Origin: a bacterium
GTDB lineage: Bacteria > Patescibacteriota > CG2-30-54-11
DNA length: 33,151 nt
Direction: 5' to 3'
NCBI GenBank assembly: GCA_029573015.1
Contig: JAKQHK010000135.1
Coordinates: 1-33,151 of the forward strand
Shown: positions 26,137 through 33,129 of the stretch, one piece after another
How positions within the stretch are numbered: position 1 is the stretch's first letter
Layout of the letters: each line of letters begins with the position of its first letter
Notes under the pieces: model-generated
What the model was told of the DNA's origin: nothing
Seen by the model: only the letters and a program-made list of their open reading frames with translations
Databases searched by the model: none
Position numbers and translations under genes: made by a program

Positions 26137-26931
26137 TCAACGGACAAGCAAACGCGCCTGCTCATACGCTGCCTGCACGGCAGCAGCGCAATGCTCCTGG
26201 CACCCCAGATCATCAAGCCTGGCCAGGGCCGCTGCTGTGGTACCTCCTTTCGAGGTTACCTGCCGGCGCAACTCGCTGACATCCAGGGCGCTCTCTGCAA
26301 GAAGGGACGCAGCGCCGATACATGTCTGCCGAGCCAGCTCGTAACTTGTTTGCAGATCAAGCCCAAGATCAGCGCCGGCCTTGGCAAGAGCTTCAACCAA
26401 ATAGAAAAAGTATGCCGGTCCGCTGCCGCTGACAGCGGTAACCCTATCAATATCAGCCTCCTGCTCGAATCTGATCTGTTTACCGAAGCTTGCAAGCATG
26501 GTCTGCACCATAGCCCGTTCGTCAACAGTAACCTCAGGGCTTGCATACCATCCGGTCATTCCCTTGCCGATCCGGGCTGGAGTATTGGGCATGGCGCGTA
26601 CCACTTTTGCCGACATATCCTTAAGCGATGTTTTTATGGTCATACTTGATACGCCCGCAGCGATAGATATCCAGAGCTTCCCCTCTATCTGTGTATCAGC
26701 AAGCGGTTGCAGTAATTTCGCCAGCACCTGGGGCTTGACCGCAAGCAGGATGATGTCAGCCTCATTCACTGCCTGTCGCAGGTCAGATGTTATCTGACAG
26801 TCAAATGCCTTTAACTTATCCTGATCCGTATCGCACGCGATCAGATCATTGCGGGAGAATACGCGGGTGTGCAGCAGGGACTGCAGGATTGCCCCTCCCA
26901 TGTTCCCGACACCGATTATGGCTGTTTTCAT
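26137..26931 (-). CDS. proC: pyrroline-5-carboxylate reductase
   Basis: P5C reductase (264 aa), which reduces pyrroline-5-carboxylate to proline with NAD(P)H. It has the Rossmann motif IIGVGNMGGA (5-14), ILLAVKPQVL (61-70), RAMPNTPARIGKGMTGW and the signature VSGSGPAYFFYLVEALAKAGADLGL, followed by QVTSKGGTTAAAL. No proA or proB is in the window, so P5C may come from elsewhere (ornithine or scavenging) or the genes lie outside. It begins about 25 nt after the attenuator hairpin of the T-box leader and is followed 69 bp later by proS. Confidence 0.96.
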   Translation of the reverse strand: MKTAIIGVGNMGGAILQSLLHTRVFSRNDLIACDTDQDKLKAFDCQITSDLRQAVNEADIILLAVKPQVLAKLLQPLADTQIEGKLWISIAAGVSSMTIKTSLKDMSAKVVRAMPNTPARIGKGMTGWYASPEVTVDERAMVQTMLASFGKQIRFEQEADIDRVTAVSGSGPAYFFYLVEALAKAGADLGLDLQTSYELARQTCIGAASLLAESALDVSELRRQVTSKGGTTAAALARLDDLGCQEHCAAAVQAAYEQARLLVR

Positions 26932-26955
26932 GAAAGCAAACCTAATCTAATGAAT

Positions 26956-26988
26956 AAAAAAACCCTCATCCGCCGAAGGACGAGGGTT
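26956..26988 (-). terminator. T-box attenuator (intrinsic terminator)
   Basis: On the minus strand AACCCTCGTCC pairs with GGATGAGGGTT around a short loop and is followed by seven T. Its 5' arm is shared with the T-box antiterminator, giving the expected mutually exclusive structures. Confidence 0.92.
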
Positions 26989-27143
26989 CCCGTGGTACCA
27001 CCTTGATTGTTCATGTGAAATGAACGCTTGATGCTGCTAAAGGAGCAACCCTTACTGCTGCGGGGTGGGGGTGACAGATACTGTTGATTTTCACTGTTTT
27101 CAACTCACTGCGGTTTTCTGTCCCGTGATCCCGCCTGTCACTC
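26956..27143 (-). promoter_or_regulatory. T-box riboswitch, proline (CCC) specifier, transcription-attenuation type
   Basis: The leader lies between the lemA stop and proC. The T-box core reads AAGGTGGTACCACGGG (27004-26989), and the antiterminator 3' side CCTCGTCCTT (26985-26976) pairs back to AAGG and to CGGG. Upstream, the distal stem I segment AGTGAGTTGA...GTGAAAATCAAC matches the AGNGAG / GTG-A loop pattern. I fold the base of stem I as GCGGG (27134-27130) with CCCGC, then an internal loop, then GACAGA with TCTGTC. The 3' side of that loop is ACCCCCA, so the codon before the conserved purine is CCC (27069-27067), a proline codon. A hairpin GTTCAT/ATGAAC (stem III) precedes the core. A competing 7-bp pairing GTGACAG/CTGTCAC also exists. 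Uncharged tRNA-Pro should turn on proC-proS and perhaps the mre genes. Confidence 0.92.
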
Positions 27144-27145
27144 AA

Positions 27146-27151
27146 ATATTA
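27146..27151 (-). promoter_or_regulatory. candidate -10 box for the T-box leader
   Basis: TAATAT (27151-27146) is placed so that transcription would start near 27140, right at stem I of the T-box. The -35 region is poor (CGTTAT at 17-base spacing). Read-through from lemA is the alternative. Confidence 0.35.
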
Positions 27152-27177
27152 TTTTGAATAATCGCCAAATAACGAGC

Positions 27178-27756
27178 TTACTGAGCAGGTTTTTCTTCGG
27201 TCTTGGGAGCGTCGCTGAAGCTTACTTTGACTGCTTCCCGGGCTGCTTCCTCTGCTTCAAAGAACTCCTCGGCCTTGAAACCAAACATCCCAGCGATTAA
27301 TACCGTGGGGAATACCTGGATCTTGGTATTGTAATCGAGAACATTGGTATTGTAGAACTGACGGGCATAGGCAATTTTATCCTCAGTATCGGAAAGTTCC
27401 GACTGCAGCTGCTGGAAATTCGCCTGTGCCTTGAGGTCAGGATACGCTTCCGCTACCGCGAACAAGCTTTTCAGGGCACCGGTCAGCATGTTATTAGCTT
27501 CTGCCTGCTCGGCAACGCTGCCGCCCGCCATAGCCGCAGTGCGTGCTTTGGTCACATTTTCAAAAACTGTTTTTTCGTGAGAAGCATAACCTTTGACTGT
27601 TTCCACGAGATTGGGGATGAGATCAAAACGCCGTTTCAGCTGTACGTCAATACCTGCCCAGGCTTCCTTGACCCGCATGCGGGCTGTAACCAGACCGTTG
27701 TACGTCAACCAGAGGAACACTACAATTACGCCAATGATACCAAGTACCCAAACCAT
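27178..27756 (-). CDS. lemA: LemA family membrane protein
   Basis: LemA (192 aa). A single N-terminal TM helix ([22 protein letters not shown]) precedes a helical domain with the family hallmarks: [35 protein letters not shown] (27-61), the alanine-rich [39 protein letters not shown] and a charged tail. N-terminus out / C-terminus cytoplasmic topology is reported for the family, but its role is not established. No adjacent htpX or TPM-domain gene is present, although such partners are frequent. AAGGAG lies six bases before the ATG. Its stop is about 30 nt upstream of the T-box. Confidence 0.95.
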   Translation of the reverse strand: MVWVLGIIGVIVVFLWLTYNGLVTARMRVKEAWAGIDVQLKRRFDLIPNLVETVKGYASHEKTVFENVTKARTAAMAGGSVAEQAEANNMLTGALKSLFAVAEAYPDLKAQANFQQLQSELSDTEDKIAYARQFYNTNVLDYNTKIQVFPTVLIAGMFGFKAEEFFEAEEAAREAVKVSFSDAPKTEEKPAQ

Positions 27757-27869
27757 GCGCTCTCCTTGTTTAAACCATAATGACTAAATCCGTGTGAGTA
27801 CAAAGCAACCTAAAGCTTCTCTCACAGCGATAGTAAACTATTTTTCTCAACATTTGGCAAGTCAAATAC

Positions 27870-27984
27870 TAATGAGCTCCTGCGAGTAAACGAGCCGTAG
27901 AGCGAATAATGAGACCCTACGAGCCTCTGTGAGTAGATGGACGAATTATCCCGAAGCCGAAAGGCTGAGGGGTTGAACCTGTAA
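27870..27984. repeat. 115-bp direct repeat, copy 1
   Basis: This copy matches 28189-28303 with five mismatches, all in the first third, and the last 82 bases are identical. It contains an internal hairpin with a GAAA tetraloop (AAGCC GAAA GGCT) flanked by CCC/GGG, and ends GGTTGAACCTGTAA. No tRNA-derived sequence flanks this copy. Confidence 0.95.
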
Positions 27985-28016
27985 CTATTCAGTTTGCCTA
28001 TCTTATTCTAGGGTCA

Positions 28017-28043
28017 GTCCCGTAAATCTCTGATTTACGGGAC
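28017..28043. repeat. perfect 12-bp palindrome
   Basis: GTCCCGTAAATC (28017-28028), a 3-nt loop TCT, and GATTTACGGGAC (28032-28043), with no mismatch. There is no T run on either side, so it is not a standard terminator. The form resembles REP-type palindromes recognised by Y1 (RAYT) transposases, but none is in the window. Confidence 0.85.
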
Positions 28044-28129
28044 ACACATTTCTAAGCTCATTGTCAGTAGACAACTCGCTTAAAAGCTAAGTGGCGAGCC
28101 AGCCGAAGCAAAGTAATAGGCTAGTGCAT

Positions 28130-28170
28130 GCCTTCGCATCAAGCTTCGTCGGGCATCCTTCTGCGAAGGC
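28130..28170. repeat. 9-bp inverted repeat with 23-nt loop
   Basis: GCCTTCGCA (28130-28138) and TGCGAAGGC (28162-28170) are perfect complements. The structure abuts the displaced tRNA-Thr 3' end that starts at 28171. Confidence 0.7.
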
Positions 28171-28189
28171 TGGAGCCGCCCATCGGAGT
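28171..28189 (-). repeat. displaced 19-bp copy of the tRNA-Thr 3' end
   Basis: TGGAGCCGCCCATCGGAGT on the plus strand is identical to 28308-28326, which is the CCA, discriminator, 3' acceptor strand and part of the T arm of tRNA-Thr. Duplication of a tRNA 3' end is the typical trace of tyrosine-recombinase integration. The interval to the intact tRNA is only 118 bp and consists almost wholly of repeat copy 2. Confidence 0.85.
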
Positions 28190-28303
28190 AATGAGATCCG
28201 GCGAGTAAACGAGCAGTTGATCGAATAATGAGACCCTACGAGCCTCTGTGAGTAGATGGACGAATTATCCCGAAGCCGAAAGGCTGAGGGGTTGAACCTG
28301 TAA
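28189..28303. repeat. 115-bp direct repeat, copy 2
   Basis: Second copy of the repeat at 27870-27984, same orientation, 110 of 115 positions identical and no gaps. It fills the space between the displaced tRNA fragment and the true 3' end of tRNA-Thr, so it resembles a minimal element bounded by 19-bp direct repeats. Confidence 0.95.
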
Positions 28304-28307
28304 GACG

Positions 28308-28383
28308 TGGAGCCGCCCATCGGAGTTGAACCGACGACCGACGGTTTACGAAACCGTTGCTCTACCAACTGAGCTAGGGCGGC
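28308..28383 (-). tRNA. tRNA-Thr, anticodon CGT
   Basis: A full cloverleaf reads on the minus strand: acceptor GCCGCCC with GGGCGGC, D arm GCTC...GAGC, anticodon stem ACGGT/ACCGT with loop TTCGTAA (anticodon CGT, reads ACG), T stem GTCGG/CCGAT with loop TTCAACT, discriminator T and an encoded CCA. It lies six bases downstream of tRNA-Gly. Confidence 0.96.
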
Positions 28384-28389
28384 GAGCGA

Positions 28390-28463
28390 TGGAGCGGGAT
28401 ACGGGAGTCGAACCCGTCTTTTAAGCTTGGGAAGCTCACGTTGAACCGATCAACTAATCCCGC
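28390..28463 (-). tRNA. tRNA-Gly, anticodon CCC
   Basis: Cloverleaf on the minus strand: acceptor GCGGGAT with ATCCCGC, D arm GTTG...CAAC, anticodon stem TGAGC/GCTTA with loop TTCCCAA (anticodon CCC, reads GGG), T stem ACGGG/CCCGT with loop TTCGACT, discriminator T as usual for bacterial tRNA-Gly, and an encoded CCA. It is cotranscribed with tRNA-Thr. The 140 bp upstream (28464-28604) hold no gene that I can support. Confidence 0.96.
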
Positions 28464-28604
28464 TGAATTAACCCGAACAATCAAGCACATGCCTAACTGA
28501 ACCAGTCCTCTGAAGTCCCGATATCTCTGGACGCAAGAGGGCAACGAATCCCGCGAGCATGACGTATAGTAGCAAGTAATGCCCATGCACGCAAGACGCC
28601 TTTA

Positions 28605-28633
28605 TTGCACGATATCACCAGACATTCTACAAT
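28605..28633 (+). promoter_or_regulatory. sigma70-type promoter for the envelope operon
   Basis: TTGCAC (28605-28610), a 17-base spacer and TACAAT (28628-28633). Transcription would begin near 28640, only about 20 nt before the ATG at 28661. Confidence 0.6.
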
Positions 28634-28656
28634 GCCTGTGAGCTATCAACAGGCAT
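28632..28656. promoter_or_regulatory. palindrome over the transcription start, possible operator
   Basis: ATGCCTGT (28632-28639) and ACAGGCAT (28649-28656) form a perfect 8-bp inverted repeat with a 9-nt gap. It overlaps the end of the -10 box and runs almost to the start codon. It could bind a dimeric repressor or fold into a 5'UTR hairpin that limits initiation. Confidence 0.5.
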
Positions 28657-28660
28657 ATGC

Positions 28661-31039
28661 ATGCAGCTTTTCAAAATCATCAAAAGGCAGGCCAGAGAAC
28701 TTTTTGCCGGCAAAACAAAACTCGCCGGCTTCTTTCTCATCCTTGGTTATGTCTCCATGACGCACCAACTTGTCCTGCTGCGGGAATTATCGATCTCCTT
28801 TCAGGGAAATGAACTCATCTATGTGCTCGGTTTCCTCTACTGGTTCTCAGGCATTGCGCTGGGAAGCATGCTGCCGATCAAAGCACCAGAACCTGCGCAC
28901 CAGCGAAAAAAACAGCATTTCCCCGGCATAATTATTTACTGGATCATCGCTCATTTCCAAGGGTTGAAACACCGCCTCTTCCGTCATGCCGACCAACCGA
29001 CATATACCCGTTCACTCCGCCTCCTTAGTCTTATGCTCCTGGGCGTGCTGCCCGCACAAATCCTTATGCTTCGGGCTGTGCCCCAGCTCATGCGATTTGC
29101 CGGAGAAATCGCTCCTGTCTCGCATTTTCTCGTCATCCTGCCTCTCTGCATCATGCCCGTCTGCGCACTGTACGGGAGACAATTCAGCCTCGGCGTCGCG
29201 CACTTTTCCCCAGCCAGCCCGGCAGACAAGGCGACAACGGTTCGTACCGCGTATTTCTGGGAATTAACCGGTCTTGTGCTTGGCAGCTCGCTGTATACCC
29301 TGTTTGCCATCTGGACACCCTCGCTGTACATCACGTTTGCGCTCATGATTCTCGAATACCTGATTGTAATAACGCTCTGGCACAAAAGCAACAGCAAACG
29401 TGCTGTGCTCATACTGATCGCATGTATGCTTGCAGTCTTCGCCCTTTCCCTGCCATCTCTGGAGCCACTCAGCAACAGCTGGAGATATCGTGATCAAAAA
29501 AACGTAACAGCCCGCAATACTCTCTACGGCAATATAGCGGTCACGCAAACGGATACTCAGTATAACTTCTACGAGAACGGCGTATACACTGGCACTGGAC
29601 AAGAAGATCCAACCAGCGAACTGACCGCCCACCTGCCTCTGCTCATGCATACAGATCCGCAGCATGTCCTGCTCATCGGTCACGGCTATAGCGGCATCAT
29701 CCAGGAACTAGTCCGCTATCCAAACCTGACCGTTACCGCACTCGAACTTGATCCATACTATATTTCCATTATCAAGGAATATCTGCCTAGCGATGCCCGC
29801 GCCGATCTCGGACATCCCCGCGTACATCTGGTATTTACCGACGGTATCTCCTATCTGCGAAGCACCTCCGAACAGTACGATGCCATCATCATTAATACAC
29901 CCGCCCCGACCAATTTTCAGTTCAACCGCTGGTATACTCGTGAATTCTACCGACTGGCTGCAGCACGTCTCACTGATGACGGTATTCTCTCCACGATACT
30001 ACCTGCTGCACCGAACCGGCTTACCACTGAGCAGCAACGGGTAAGCGCCAGCATCCTCGCTGCCCTACAGAATGTGTTTCCGAATGTTTTCCTGATCCAT
30101 GATCAGGGACTGCGGCTGTTCGCAACCAATGACACAACACTGCGTTTTAATGCAGACATGCTAACTGCTAATTTTGGAAATTCAGAGCTGAAAACTGAAT
30201 ATCTTTCCCTTCCCTATCTTGCATTTCTGGCAAATGATACACGCCATGCTGCCCTGCAGGAAACCCTTGAGCAGACACAGCCACATCTGGTCAACAGCAT
30301 TCTGTATCCCGGTGCCTATCTGTACGAAACCATCGACTGGCTCTCCCGCTCGTCTGACACGCTCGTAACCATTTTCCGATTTCTCGTTGTTAATAACATT
30401 GTTGTACTGCTGATCCTCATCCTGCTTACAGGATCATGGATCCTTCTCCTTGTCCGCAGAAAAACAGTTCTGGGGCGACTGGCTCTCAGCATGGGAATCA
30501 TCTCTGCAACCACTATGGCGCTGGAAATCACCATTATCTTTCTTTTCCAGTCTTTCTCCGGTTATGCCTATAGCGCAATTGCCGTCATCATCACCTTGCT
30601 CATGTTTGGCATGCTCATCGGCAACACCCTGATGAACGAGTTGATCGATGTGCAGCGAAAGCTTAATTTTGAACGAGTACTCATCCTCTGCCACAGCGTG
30701 GTCATTGTTCTGCTCGCGTTCCTGCTTACCGCTGTCCGGCTCTGGGGCGAACAAAATCCTGCTTTACTCAGCGTCGTGGTATTTCCGCTCTGCCTCATCG
30801 GTACCGGCATTGCCGAAGGCTGCACCTATCCGGCAGCCCAGGAGCTCTTTGCCCATTCCCGGCAAAAAGCACACCCTGGCTGGATCTACAGCGCGGATGT
30901 GCTGGGGGCAGGCCTCGGGACAATTATTTTTCCTTTTATCGGTATTCCGTTGTATGGTATACCTGCCTGCCTGGCTGGACTGCTATGTATCAATTTCATA
31001 CCCCTGATCATCCATACCTTATCAAAGGCAACCGCATGA
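28661..31039 (+). CDS. polytopic membrane protein with fused spermidine-synthase-like domain
   Basis: A 792-aa protein. Several N-terminal TM helices (from LAGFFLILGYVSMTHQLVLL) occupy roughly residues 20-270. A soluble Rossmann/SAM-type domain spans about 285-500, and five or more C-terminal TM helices cover 565-785. The soluble part resembles spermidine synthases: YENGVYTG, LLMHTDPQHVLLIGHGYSG (about 327-345), ALELDPYY, VFTDGISYLR and YDAIIINTPAP. The usual GGGxG is GHGYSG, and the catalytic Asp that follows the YD-hydrophobic strand in true aminopropyltransferases is replaced (INTPAP), so polyamine synthesis is unlikely. Similar membrane-fused proteins are known in several phyla without a settled role. 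The stop overlaps the next ATG (ATGA). The Shine-Dalgarno is weak. Confidence 0.82.
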   Translation: MQLFKIIKRQARELFAGKTKLAGFFLILGYVSMTHQLVLLRELSISFQGNELIYVLGFLYWFSGIALGSMLPIKAPEPAHQRKKQHFPGIIIYWIIAHFQGLKHRLFRHADQPTYTRSLRLLSLMLLGVLPAQILMLRAVPQLMRFAGEIAPVSHFLVILPLCIMPVCALYGRQFSLGVAHFSPASPADKATTVRTAYFWELTGLVLGSSLYTLFAIWTPSLYITFALMILEYLIVITLWHKSNSKRAVLILIACMLAVFALSLPSLEPLSNSWRYRDQKNVTARNTLYGNIAVTQTDTQYNFYENGVYTGTGQEDPTSELTAHLPLLMHTDPQHVLLIGHGYSGIIQELVRYPNLTVTALELDPYYISIIKEYLPSDARADLGHPRVHLVFTDGISYLRSTSEQYDAIIINTPAPTNFQFNRWYTREFYRLAAARLTDDGILSTILPAAPNRLTTEQQRVSASILAALQNVFPNVFLIHDQGLRLFATNDTTLRFNADMLTANFGNSELKTEYLSLPYLAFLANDTRHAALQETLEQTQPHLVNSILYPGAYLYETIDWLSRSSDTLVTIFRFLVVNNIVVLLILILLTGSWILLLVRRKTVLGRLALSMGIISATTMALEITIIFLFQSFSGYAYSAIAVIITLLMFGMLIGNTLMNELIDVQRKLNFERVLILCHSVVIVLLAFLLTAVRLWGEQNPALLSVVVFPLCLIGTGIAEGCTYPAAQELFAHSRQKAHPGWIYSADVLGAGLGTIIFPFIGIPLYGIPACLAGLLCINFIPLIIHTLSKATA

Positions 31040-31929
31040 CTACGACCAACGAATCCCCTGCCCCGAATCCCTCTCCTGGTATGAACCGAACTCTTTTGCC
31101 TGTGTACTTTGCTATCGTTGTCGCAGTCGTCACAGGGGTGCTTTATGGTGGGTACTGGCTCTTACAAACCTACGGCCTGCCTGCCCTGCAGGAAGCCTGG
31201 GAAGAGAGCAAGGAAGCAAAAAAGATACAAGTGATTGAAACTGAACCAGATGAAGCGCAAAGCTTTCCTGACAAGCTCCCCGGACTAGGACAGGAATCAT
31301 ACAAAGATGATAATGACATGATTGACCAGGATGAATTCGCCGATGCCCTGCTTGGCACGCAAACTCAGACAACCACCCACACGCAGACATCCCATAACCA
31401 ATGCGGTCTGACCATCACCATCCCGGACAGAGCTTCTTACCCGACAGCTGCTTTCTGGGACGTCGTCGATGGTTTCAATACCGAGGCGTTAACCAGTTTT
31501 TTTGATGATACAGGTATCGGGTATTATTACACCTATACTACGGATCTGCGCTATATGCATAGCAAGGCAGATATAAACGGGGAACGCATCGGCATTCTAT
31601 TCGAATGCATCGATAATTTAAACGGGTACAGTCTTGATGTGGTCACCCGGGCAGTAGATGCTACCTACACCAATCTGAAGCCGACTGAAGAGTTGTTACC
31701 CTTCGCATCCTTAAAAGCCTATGGCTTACATGACCCGGATAAACAGTATGAAACCGAACGCGATCTTGATGGCTATCTTCTCATAGCTCCTTCTGAATAT
31801 AGCAGCGATGCCTATATCGTCTACATAACCATTGACCGTCCGGGCGATGCTCTCCCGGCTGAGGAACGGGATGACATCAATGCCCAGATAGACGATATCC
31901 TGAAAAATTGTCTGCCATCTGATTTTTGA
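31036..31929 (+). CDS. uncharacterised single-helix membrane-anchored protein
   Basis: A 297-aa protein of unknown family. A short Pro/Ser-rich cytoplasmic N-terminus is followed by one TM helix (LLPVYFAIVVAVVTGVLYGGYWLL, about 21-44). An acidic linker with a Thr/Gln-rich patch (TQTQTTTHTQTS) comes next, then a compact domain from about residue 120 that starts CGLTITIPD and contains a second Cys. The domain is rich in Tyr and Asp and most likely lies outside the cytoplasm. The start at 31036 is supported by the ATGA overlap with the upstream stop; the frame opens earlier at 30985 but inside that gene. Coupled translation suggests a partner of the fused synthase-like protein. Confidence 0.8.
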   Translation: MTTTNESPAPNPSPGMNRTLLPVYFAIVVAVVTGVLYGGYWLLQTYGLPALQEAWEESKEAKKIQVIETEPDEAQSFPDKLPGLGQESYKDDNDMIDQDEFADALLGTQTQTTTHTQTSHNQCGLTITIPDRASYPTAAFWDVVDGFNTEALTSFFDDTGIGYYYTYTTDLRYMHSKADINGERIGILFECIDNLNGYSLDVVTRAVDATYTNLKPTEELLPFASLKAYGLHDPDKQYETERDLDGYLLIAPSEYSSDAYIVYITIDRPGDALPAEERDDINAQIDDILKNCLPSDF

Positions 31930-31939
31930 AGGACGTGAT

Positions 31940-33118
31940 ATGAATCGAAAAAAACTACTGTTTGGTATCGTCCTCGCCGCAGGGCTGTTTATCCTGAGCT
32001 TATATGCCAGCCGCATGGTGCAAACGCCGGATGGTATTTTTTTTCCAGAAGATCAGCCAGTCCCCGTGCCAGAGGCTGACCAACCGGTTTCAGTCCCACT
32101 CACCACGCTGACTGAACCAGAGGCTTCACCTCCTGCCAATATGCCTGACCTGCGCATCCTCTATCCTCCGGAGGACCAGACGATCAAGGATAACTATCCC
32201 ACGATCATCGGGATCCTCTACCAAGACCAGTCCACTTGGATCGACTATAAATATGTCGAAGAATATTCCCCTCTGGACGAAAAACCTCATGATTACCTTC
32301 GCTTTTATCCATCCAAACTCCATGGCTTATCGTTCCGCATGGACGGATACGAGATGACTGCATACGGTTTTGCTATTTTCCCTACTGTAATCTGTGAAGT
32401 CGACCCGGTAACCTTAGCTGAACATAAATATTATTACGAGATGGATGAGGATGCCTGCCTCCTAGCCAATGCCAAACGCCTACCTCCGGTGCTATTCTTT
32501 CTCAAACCTCATTTCTCTCTGGGCAACGGCGACTATACCTTGGACATATCCGCTGGTGACGGCCAAACAAAATCATATACCATCCGGATCGATCGGGATC
32601 TACACTCCCCTGATCTCATCCTGAGCAAAGACGACACGCACATGCTCATCAATAATGCTCCCAGTTGTCTAAGCGGGTATTACTATAGTGAAAACGATCT
32701 GATGCTACCCCTGCCAGACAGCCCGCAGGATGAGGTGTACTACCGGATCGCCTTTCCCCATTCCAAAACCTCTGATCGTCCACAGGACCGCCTGGTCGAT
32801 ATCCGCATCCTGGGGGAAACATTTGACCTGATCCTCCCCAACCGGTTAAGCTTTTATGGGTATCCGTCCCGGGAAGACTATAATTCAGATGCGCCCTATG
32901 CCCTGTTCATCCCTACGAATCTGCTTTACTATTCCGATGGGACCAAAGCCGATGTATGGAAATTTGAAACTGATTCCCAAGGCAATATCATCCAGGTTGA
33001 CCAGGGGTATTATTCCTGCGAATATTTTGAATACATCCCCATGGATCTGACTCAACAGCTCTATACCGAGTATCGGATCACCCGCCAGACCACCTCGTTC
33101 AGCGGCTGTGACGGATAA
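31940..33118 (+). CDS. uncharacterised membrane-anchored extracytoplasmic protein
   Basis: A 392-aa protein with no family I recognise. An N-terminal TM/signal anchor (KKLLFGIVLAAGLFILSLYAS, 4-24) is followed by a Pro/Glu-rich spacer (about 30-70) and a large beta-type domain rich in Tyr, Asp and Pro. The segment LRILYPPEDQTIKDNYPTI near residue 72 looks like the start of an Ig-like or bacterial surface domain. Four or more Cys residues in the domain, including one in the SGCDG tail, could form disulphides outside the cell. AAGGA lies seven bases before the ATG, 10 bp after the previous gene. Product and role unknown. Confidence 0.8.
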   Translation: MNRKKLLFGIVLAAGLFILSLYASRMVQTPDGIFFPEDQPVPVPEADQPVSVPLTTLTEPEASPPANMPDLRILYPPEDQTIKDNYPTIIGILYQDQSTWIDYKYVEEYSPLDEKPHDYLRFYPSKLHGLSFRMDGYEMTAYGFAIFPTVICEVDPVTLAEHKYYYEMDEDACLLANAKRLPPVLFFLKPHFSLGNGDYTLDISAGDGQTKSYTIRIDRDLHSPDLILSKDDTHMLINNAPSCLSGYYYSENDLMLPLPDSPQDEVYYRIAFPHSKTSDRPQDRLVDIRILGETFDLILPNRLSFYGYPSREDYNSDAPYALFIPTNLLYYSDGTKADVWKFETDSQGNIIQVDQGYYSCEYFEYIPMDLTQQLYTEYRITRQTTSFSGCDG

Positions 33119-33129
33119 CAGGAGTTTTC

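Larger units (their letters stand above)
27757..28307. other. 550-bp non-coding island with repeats and palindromes
   Basis: No credible gene is visible on either strand between lemA and tRNA-Thr. The region contains two copies of a 115-bp repeat, a perfect 12-bp inverted repeat, a 9-bp inverted repeat and a displaced copy of the 3' end of tRNA-Thr, listed separately. It looks like a scar of repeat or integrative-element activity beside tRNA genes. Confidence 0.7.

Noticed and set aside
27066-27128. ATC (isoleucine) in the left side of the stem I loop as the T-box specifier
   Set aside because: It lies on the 5' side of the loop, whereas the specifier is on the 3' side. CCC followed by A fits the rule and matches the proline genes downstream.
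28017-28043. Rho-independent terminator for lemA or the tRNAs
   Set aside because: A perfect stem but no T run on either strand, and its position does not directly follow a gene end.
27870-28303. CRISPR array or integron attC sites
   Set aside because: There are only two 115-bp units and no short regular repeats with unique spacers. A GTTGAAC core-like heptamer occurs near the end of each unit, but no matching opposite core, so attC architecture is not supported.
28087-28586. Minus-strand open frames of 93 and 70 aa across the tRNA and repeat region
   Set aside because: They are made of tRNA genes and repeat sequence, with no ribosome site or protein-like features.
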